Below, piece after piece: positions 22,445-27,371 of a DNA stretch of 27,371 nt (position 1 is the first letter of the stretch; each line of letters opens with the position of its first letter). This DNA comes from Coptodactyla brooksi (lineage: Eukaryota > Arthropoda > Insecta > Coleoptera > Scarabaeidae): assembly GCA_033557675.1 (NCBI GenBank), contig JAWQRM010000175.1:1-27371 (forward strand), given 5' to 3'. Under the pieces are notes generated by a model. It was not told the DNA's origin and did no database searches. It worked only from the letters and a program-made list of their open reading frames with translations. Both the position numbers and the translations under genes were made by a program.

Positions 22445-23143
22445 TTATAACTTTGCTTGCAATTTTTCTTGAACTGTAAGCAGTCCTGCATCTTCGAGAT
22501 GTTTCGTTAAAGCGCCGAGATATTCTTGCGGATGTTTCTGCATGTGTCCAACGTGTGGAGAATCGTCAAAGCATTTCCAATTGACCTAAAAAAGCGTGTT
22601 TAGAAAATATTAGCAAAAACTTCTTAACATTTCAGTACTACTAACTTTGATTCCTACACTTTCCCAACTGTCTCTGGCTCTCTCATTAGAGCTAACAGCT
22701 CCAACTGGGTCCTTCTTACTCACAAAGATAAGAGCAGGTGTTCGTACCAAGTTGGCATGAAACAGTTGACTAGCTCGTATGTAATGGCACGTAGCAACTT
22801 TGTCGAAAGTTTTCAAATGATATCTAAAATTTTACAGGGTAAATGAAGATTACCTTCCGATTTCTAAAATGTACATCATGTAAGAGCGCAATGTGTTTTG
22901 CATGACTTTATTTCTTGGAAAAACAGCAAGAGGGACTCCGATTGGAATTTCAGTAATGTCTGCTGCGCTGTCCCATACTTGGGCTGCTATTCTGTCGACT
23001 ATCGGTTGATAACGTTGTCCTTCAGCTACTATTTTAACTAGCACTTCAGCCCATAGATAACCGCCTATGGAGAAACCATGGAGGGTTAACGGAGCGTAGC
23101 TGGTATTCACGTCTAAGAATTTTAAAATGTCGCCTGCAACCAC
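22445..23143 (-). CDS. TMEM53: TMEM53-like protein (DUF829), 3' three exons
   Basis: This is the C-terminal 195 residues of a DUF829 alpha/beta-hydrolase-fold protein. In vertebrates TMEM53 is a nuclear-envelope protein; enzymatic activity is unproven. Exons on the minus strand are 22875-23143, 22646-22823 and 22445-22585, with GT-AG introns of 51 and 60 nt. Visible features are LHGFSIGGYLWAEVL (G-x-S-x-G elbow), QVWDSAADITEIPIGVP, HYIRASQLFHANLVR, ALIFVSKKDPVGA (Asp position) and FDDSPHVGHMQKHPQEYL (His position). The first visible exon opens in phase 0 (VVAGDILKF) after a TTTCATAG acceptor, so it is not the true N-terminus. The upstream exons, expected to encode the LLLGW- and PW..LWP-type region, were not found up to 27371. 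I chose donor GTACAT at 22874 because it gives YMIYHLKTF as in relatives; a later donor would leave a 30-nt intron. Confidence 0.88.
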
Positions 23144-23419
23144 CTATGAAAGATATATAAATTTCTTTTTTTTTTACTGAAATGTACTAACTACTAAACT
23201 AATGATTAAAGGAGCAATTTATGTAGTATTTACATATCATGAATATGAAAATGTGTTTATACACTATAATTACATAGCACACAAACACACAAATGCAGCT
23301 TATACATTAGGTTGTTTGATAATAAATTGCCATTTTTAACTATCCACTTTAAATCAATATAGCTTCGTTCACAATAAACTTTATTAATTTAATCAAATTA
23401 CAAACCATTAGAATCTATA
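23144..23419. other. Presumed intron of the TMEM53-like gene
   Basis: This is AT-rich sequence directly upstream of the first recognised exon on the minus strand, with the acceptor and its T-rich tract at 23144-23170. Nothing else is recognised. Confidence 0.5.
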
Positions 23420-24165
23420 CACTATCGTGAATGAGAAACAAGTTTATTCATTTCACTAATGTACAATTTTGCAGTATTGGAGCTGATAAATACTTTGAAA
23501 GAGTTTTGACCAGAGGCTTGGTTCTTGAATACTTTTTGTTGCAAAAAGTTGTTGAGATACATAAGCTGCATGAGGTAGCTTGTAGGTATAGAATTAAACG
23601 TTTTGTAGTACGTTTAATTCAGTCTCAGGACTTCCTTGGAGCATGTGATCAAGTGCTGTCATGCAAAAGAATTGGATCTTGATTATCGATAGTTTTACCT
23701 TAATTCAAGAATTTGTAGTGAAAGATTCCGACTATCAATCACAAAATAGTTACCATAACGTTCATTAGTTGCAATTCTGATTTTATAAAGTGTATTGGAA
23801 CTTCATTACAGTCTAACCATTGCAGAGAACCTCTTCAATTGTCATACAGGAATTAATTTTCACTGCATGTAATAATCTGATCAAAAAACGGATTGTTTGC
23901 TGCGCTAAAGCAGTGCAAAACACATAACAACGATGATTTTGTTTTTGATTTTCGTTCAATTCGTGTGAAACCCATTTATTGAGTTTTTTTTTGAGTTTCC
24001 AATTGCCCATTGATGGTCAGAAATGATTGATTTGCAAAAGCCTAGTTCACTAGCAAGTTTTTCCTTTTCAAGCGTTTGATTTATATTTCTAGCAGTTTTC
24101 AGAACTATTTTGATCCCATTTTGAACTCCTCTAACAAAATCTCTAGAATTTACTTTTTTTTCTTT
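23420..24165 (-). mobile_element. Decayed mariner transposon, Hsmar1/SETMAR type (relic 4)
   Basis: Minus-strand frames follow a mariner transposase of the irritans/Hsmar1 type in order. EKLASELGFCKSIISDHQWA (helix-turn-helix, about 24070-24010) comes first, then LNKWVSHELNENQKQN (about 23985-23935), and FLYDN and SLQWLDCNEVPIHF (about 23840-23780, near the first catalytic Asp). Next are PILLHDS (second catalytic block, about 23675), LPHAAYVS (about 23575) and a C-terminal VFKNQASGQNSFKVFISSNT and EMNKLVSH (about 23540-23430). Stops and frameshifts are scattered throughout. The plus-strand frame at 23431-23682 is a shadow of it. It lies just upstream of the TMEM53-like exons, probably inside that gene's intron. 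Confidence 0.8.
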
Positions 24166-24169
24166 AAGC

Positions 24170-25615
24170 TTTGGCTGTGTAAAACGTCCAGGAATAAACA
24201 GTGAAGACAAAAACATTAACAAATATAAACAGATTGAATTCTGCGGCAATTTATTTTCGGGCAATCTAACATCGGGAAAAATACATAATCTATCACCTTT
24301 CAAAAGTTTTCCAAAGAACGTTGCAACATGGTAATCGGGAAACATTGAACATCATACACGACGACACCTGACTAATCCCAGGTTCATTGCCTCAGTCATA
24401 CATCCTCTTTTTTAATTTAAAGTACATAAAATAGGTAGCTTTCTTGTGAAACATTTGAAATTACTATACTATTTGACATTTTAAATTACAACTTTATACC
24501 AACAGTAATACAAATGTTTCAATGAATACCCAGAAAATTAGAAAGCAATAAACGATCTTTTCAAAATGTCGTATTGATATTCTATTCAAAAATGGATATA
24601 AACATGTATTTATAAATGTATAATCAACAATTCATCATTTGTTGATTGCAAAAAAATATTAATTGTCACAAGAGAATGTTATTTTATAAGATTATTAAAG
24701 TTATTACAAGTAAATGTAACGTTTATAAACAGATATACCATACATTTATCAACCAGACCAAGGTTGCTATGAACTAGGTGCAAAATATTTTATATTTGTA
24801 TGTAAAAGAGATAAGGTTGTTACACATTCATATGTTGACATGCGTTATCTATGAAGTAAATATCATATAGGTAATACAATTTTTCTTACAGGACATAATA
24901 TTGCAATACAAATACTATTCACAACTATTTCTCTAAAGCTGGTTTAAAAAAAATTAAGTGCATCAATCAATCTATATCTACTTTGCTACATGCAATGTGG
25001 CAAAGTAAGTGTTTCTAACATCGAAAAGAAGAAGCAGAAGCAAGAGATAAGTAAATTTGGATGAAGTCCAATTTGTAGCTGAAGAAAAAGTAATTGATTT
25101 CACAGCTCCTTTTTTTATTGGCTTTAAAATCAATACGAACTTTGAAATAATCTGCGAAAAGGAAATTTAAGTATTGCAACATGGGAGAACACCTTGAAAA
25201 TGTGTTCCATAGAAGAAAAGTGATACATCAAACAACTGTTCTTGATTTTTTTATGTTCTTGCTCAAAATAAATAACTTTTTTAACAAATTACAAAATTTT
25301 GATTGTACATCGATGAATGTAATCTTGCATGGATAATAAAAATAATTAGACACTCTTATTATTATTAACTCAATTTAGAAAAGTCAATATTACATGTAAT
25401 ATTATTATAAGAATTAAAAAACAAAAATAGTACAATTTATTTACTAAAACTTTAAAGTTCTTTTTTTATTTATTTCAAACGTGTTTCGTCTATTATGTAA
25501 ATTTAAAATGGTACCTTGGCATTCGTGTCACTAAACATATACAAGTACAAATAGCATAGTTATAGTATAATGCACAGTAATTGCAAGCATGGAAATACCT
25601 TATCATTTAAACAAA
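24170..25615 (-). repeat. 1.4-kb unit, first of a head-to-tail pair
   Basis: This unit aligns to 25630-26982 in the same orientation. Anchors are GTGAAGACAAAAACA (24201 / 25655), TTGCAACATGGTAATC (24321 / 25772), ATTTGACATTTTAAATTACA, CTTACAGGACA (24886 / 26231), CGATGAATGT (25311 / 26613) and ATTTAAAATGGTACCTTGGC (25501 / 26857). The offset drifts between about 1,290 and 1,460 because of indels. On the minus strand 24345-24230 reads DYHVATFFGKLLKG then LPENKLPQNS, which resembles the late DDE region of PIF/Harbinger nucleases. KVRIDFKANKKRSCEINYF lies about 0.8 kb further upstream on that strand. The protein family call is tentative. Confidence 0.7.
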
Positions 25616-25629
25616 CTCATCCAACAAAA

Positions 25630-26982
25630 GCTCTGAAACTGTTTAAAATAACCAGTGAAGACAAAAACAATAGCAAATATAAAAAGATCGAATTCTGCGG
25701 CAATTTGTTTTCGGGTAATTTGATATCAGGAGGAATAGATAATTTATCATCTTCCAAATATTTTCTAAAGGTTGCAACATGGTAATCAGAAAATATGCAA
25801 CATTGTAAACGATGGCACCTAGCTGATACCAGGTTCATTGTCTCAGTCATACATTCTCTTTTTTAATTTGAAGCACATCAAATAAATATGAATTAGAAGG
25901 CATTTTTATCAAATATTTGAAATTAGTATATTATTTGACATTTTAAATTACAATTATATTACAATTATACCAATGGTATTACAAATATTTCAATAAACAC
26001 CCAGAAACCCAAAGGGCAATTATTAACATTTCTTTCAAAATATCATATTGACATTCTTTTCAAAAATGCATATAAACATGTATTCAGAAATATACATATC
26101 ATCCTCAATTCTAATGTAGATCGCAAAAAGCATGAACTGTCACAAGAGCATGTTATTTTATAAAGTTATTATAAGAAAATACAACATCTCTATAAGCAGA
26201 TATAGATATCATATGGGTAATACAATTTTTCTTACAGGACAAAATATTGCAATACAAATACCACTGGTTTAAAAAAATTAAGTGCATCAATCAACCCATA
26301 ACTACTTTGCTCCATACAATGAAGAAGCAGGTCTTTCTAACATTGAGAAAAAAAAACAGAAGAAATTTGGATGCAGCCCAAAAATAATTAATTTGACAGC
26401 TCCTTTTTTTATTAGCCTTAAAATCAATACAAACTTTCAAATAATTTGTGTAGAGAAGCTTCAAGTATTTGAAAGTAGAAGAAAATTAATTTCCTTTGAA
26501 TAGATATAAGATATATTTGTAGATAAAGGACAAAAGTCCCGTAACATTTCCTGTAGGGGGACGAACTGTGGATGATGGTTGATATCTGCCCAAGAAAGTT
26601 TTTATTGTATATCGATGAATGTAATCTTGTGCGGTAAATAAAATTAATTAGACGCTGATATTATTACTAGCACAATTTAGAAAAGTCAATAATATATGTA
26701 ACATTTTCATAAGAATTGAAAAACGCAGATGGAAAAATTTATCTATTAAAACACAAGGTAACCCAAACCACTTATTTAAACATTTTTTGTATATAATTTT
26801 GCCCAGAGTTTATATGTTCCTTTATTTATTTCAAACATGTTTCATCTATTATGTAAATTTAAAATGGTACCTTGGCTCTCGTATCATTAAGCATATACAT
26901 GCAAGTACAAATATAATTAGTGTAATTATAGTATCATGTATACTGATTACAAACGTTGAAATACCTTATCATTTAAACAACC
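25630..26982 (-). repeat. 1.4-kb unit, second of a head-to-tail pair
   Basis: This is the second copy of the unit at 24170-25615 and starts almost directly after it. The minus-strand frame at 25850-25617 (SDYHVATFRKYLEDDKLSIP, then PDIKLPENKLPQNS) is cleaner than in copy 1 and best shows the PIF/Harbinger-like layout: a hydrophilic stretch, IP, then LP before the expected Asp block. The catalytic DEAF-type block itself is not readable. Copy 2 lacks roughly 100 bp present in copy 1 between the 25862- and 26236-type anchors. It has a private patch at about 26525-26600 containing TGTAGGGGGACGAACTGTGG. It cannot encode a working transposase. Confidence 0.7.
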
Positions 26983-27279
26983 TTATGTGAGTTATAGCAA
27001 TATCTATTTGACTTTAATGCAAATGTATTTCTAGTTGTATATATATTTTATAACTGTAACATTTATATTGCTTATGGTTACTGTGCATTATTTTTTACTA
27101 AAAACTGATAAAAAAATTATAGTTGACAACCAATACGTTAAGTTTAAAAATGTATACATTATTAATTTACTTATAATAATATTATAAGAATTTATTGGGA
27201 TATATGTACATAAATGAAATAAATTTATTATGCATATAAATATGGATAATCTTGCTGTTTCCGGACATTATTAGATATT

Positions 27280-27323
<44 letters not shown>

Positions 27324-27371
27324 TTAAAAAATATATTCGATACATATAAAATATTTAGAATAATATTATTA
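26983..27371. other. AT-rich non-coding end of window
   Basis: No gene is recognised. The stretch contains the TA microsatellite listed separately. Confidence 0.5.
27282..27316. repeat. (TA)n microsatellite
   Basis: An uninterrupted run of about 17 AT dinucleotides. Its length is likely to be polymorphic and prone to assembly error. Confidence 0.95.

Noticed and set aside
22824..22853. A 30-nt intron in the TMEM53-like gene
   Set aside because: It is shorter than introns normally spliced in insects and adds residues absent from relatives. The upstream donor at 22874 gives a 51-nt intron and the expected YM.YHLKTF.
23431..23682. 83-codon plus-strand ORF as a possible gene
   Set aside because: The opposite strand reads as the C-terminal half of a mariner relic, so this frame is a shadow.
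26282..26503. 73-codon plus-strand ORF in the second 1.4-kb unit
   Set aside because: The equivalent region of the first unit is full of stops in this frame, while the opposite strand shows the better conserved protein scraps.
1..27371. CRISPR arrays, bacterial operons or phage-like genes
   Set aside because: There are no regularly spaced short repeats or ribosome-binding-site-led gene strings. Spliced genes and insect transposons show eukaryotic nuclear DNA.

Overview
The window reads as nuclear DNA of an insect. It is very AT-rich, its genes are split by short GT-AG introns (51 to about 100 nt, with two longer ones), the proteins match animal families, and much of the remaining sequence is decayed transposons of types common in insects: mariner, piggyBac, Tigger/pogo, Penelope and probably PIF/Harbinger. 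I know of no HDAC8 in Drosophila, so its presence makes a non-dipteran insect such as a beetle more likely. That placement is inference.

Layout. 1-2538 is AT-rich non-coding sequence. 2538-3970 holds two mariner relics on the minus strand. 4200-5694 is a flank with one small minus-strand ORF of unknown status. 5695-7665 (+) is a complete seven-exon class I histone deacetylase, HDAC8, predicted at 379 aa. 7670-10600 is a transposon cluster with a gutted piggyBac relic, a gutted mariner-like element and a Penelope-like fragment with a GIY-YIG domain. 11273-11587 is a MITE with long inverted ends. 12003-13088 (+) is an intact single-exon GT31 glycosyltransferase. 13089-14880 is AT-rich flank. 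14990-15560 holds Tigger/pogo remains.

15871-20157 (-) is a complete four-exon purple acid phosphatase of the ACP7 type, predicted at 458 aa. Its 2.8 kb second intron carries a partial copy of the MITE, a two-unit tandem repeat and a duplicated unclassified repeat. 20158-22440 is intergenic and contains a perfect 26-bp palindrome. 22445-23143 (-) holds the last three exons of a TMEM53-like (DUF829) gene, whose 5' exons I could not find. 23420-24165 (-) is a relic of the Hsmar1/SETMAR type of mariner. About 24170-26982 is a head-to-tail pair of 1.4 kb units with PIF/Harbinger-like protein remnants, and the window ends in a (TA)n microsatellite.

The four host genes belong to unrelated pathways: chromatin deacetylation, Golgi glycosylation, secreted or lysosomal phosphatase activity, and a DUF829 hydrolase-fold protein. 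I see no operon-like or co-functional cluster and no clear sign of an undescribed system. The observations most worth following up are the stop-free 96-nt first intron of HDAC8 at a conserved regulatory phosphosite, splice-site choice in the TMEM53-like gene, and the unclassified repeat families.
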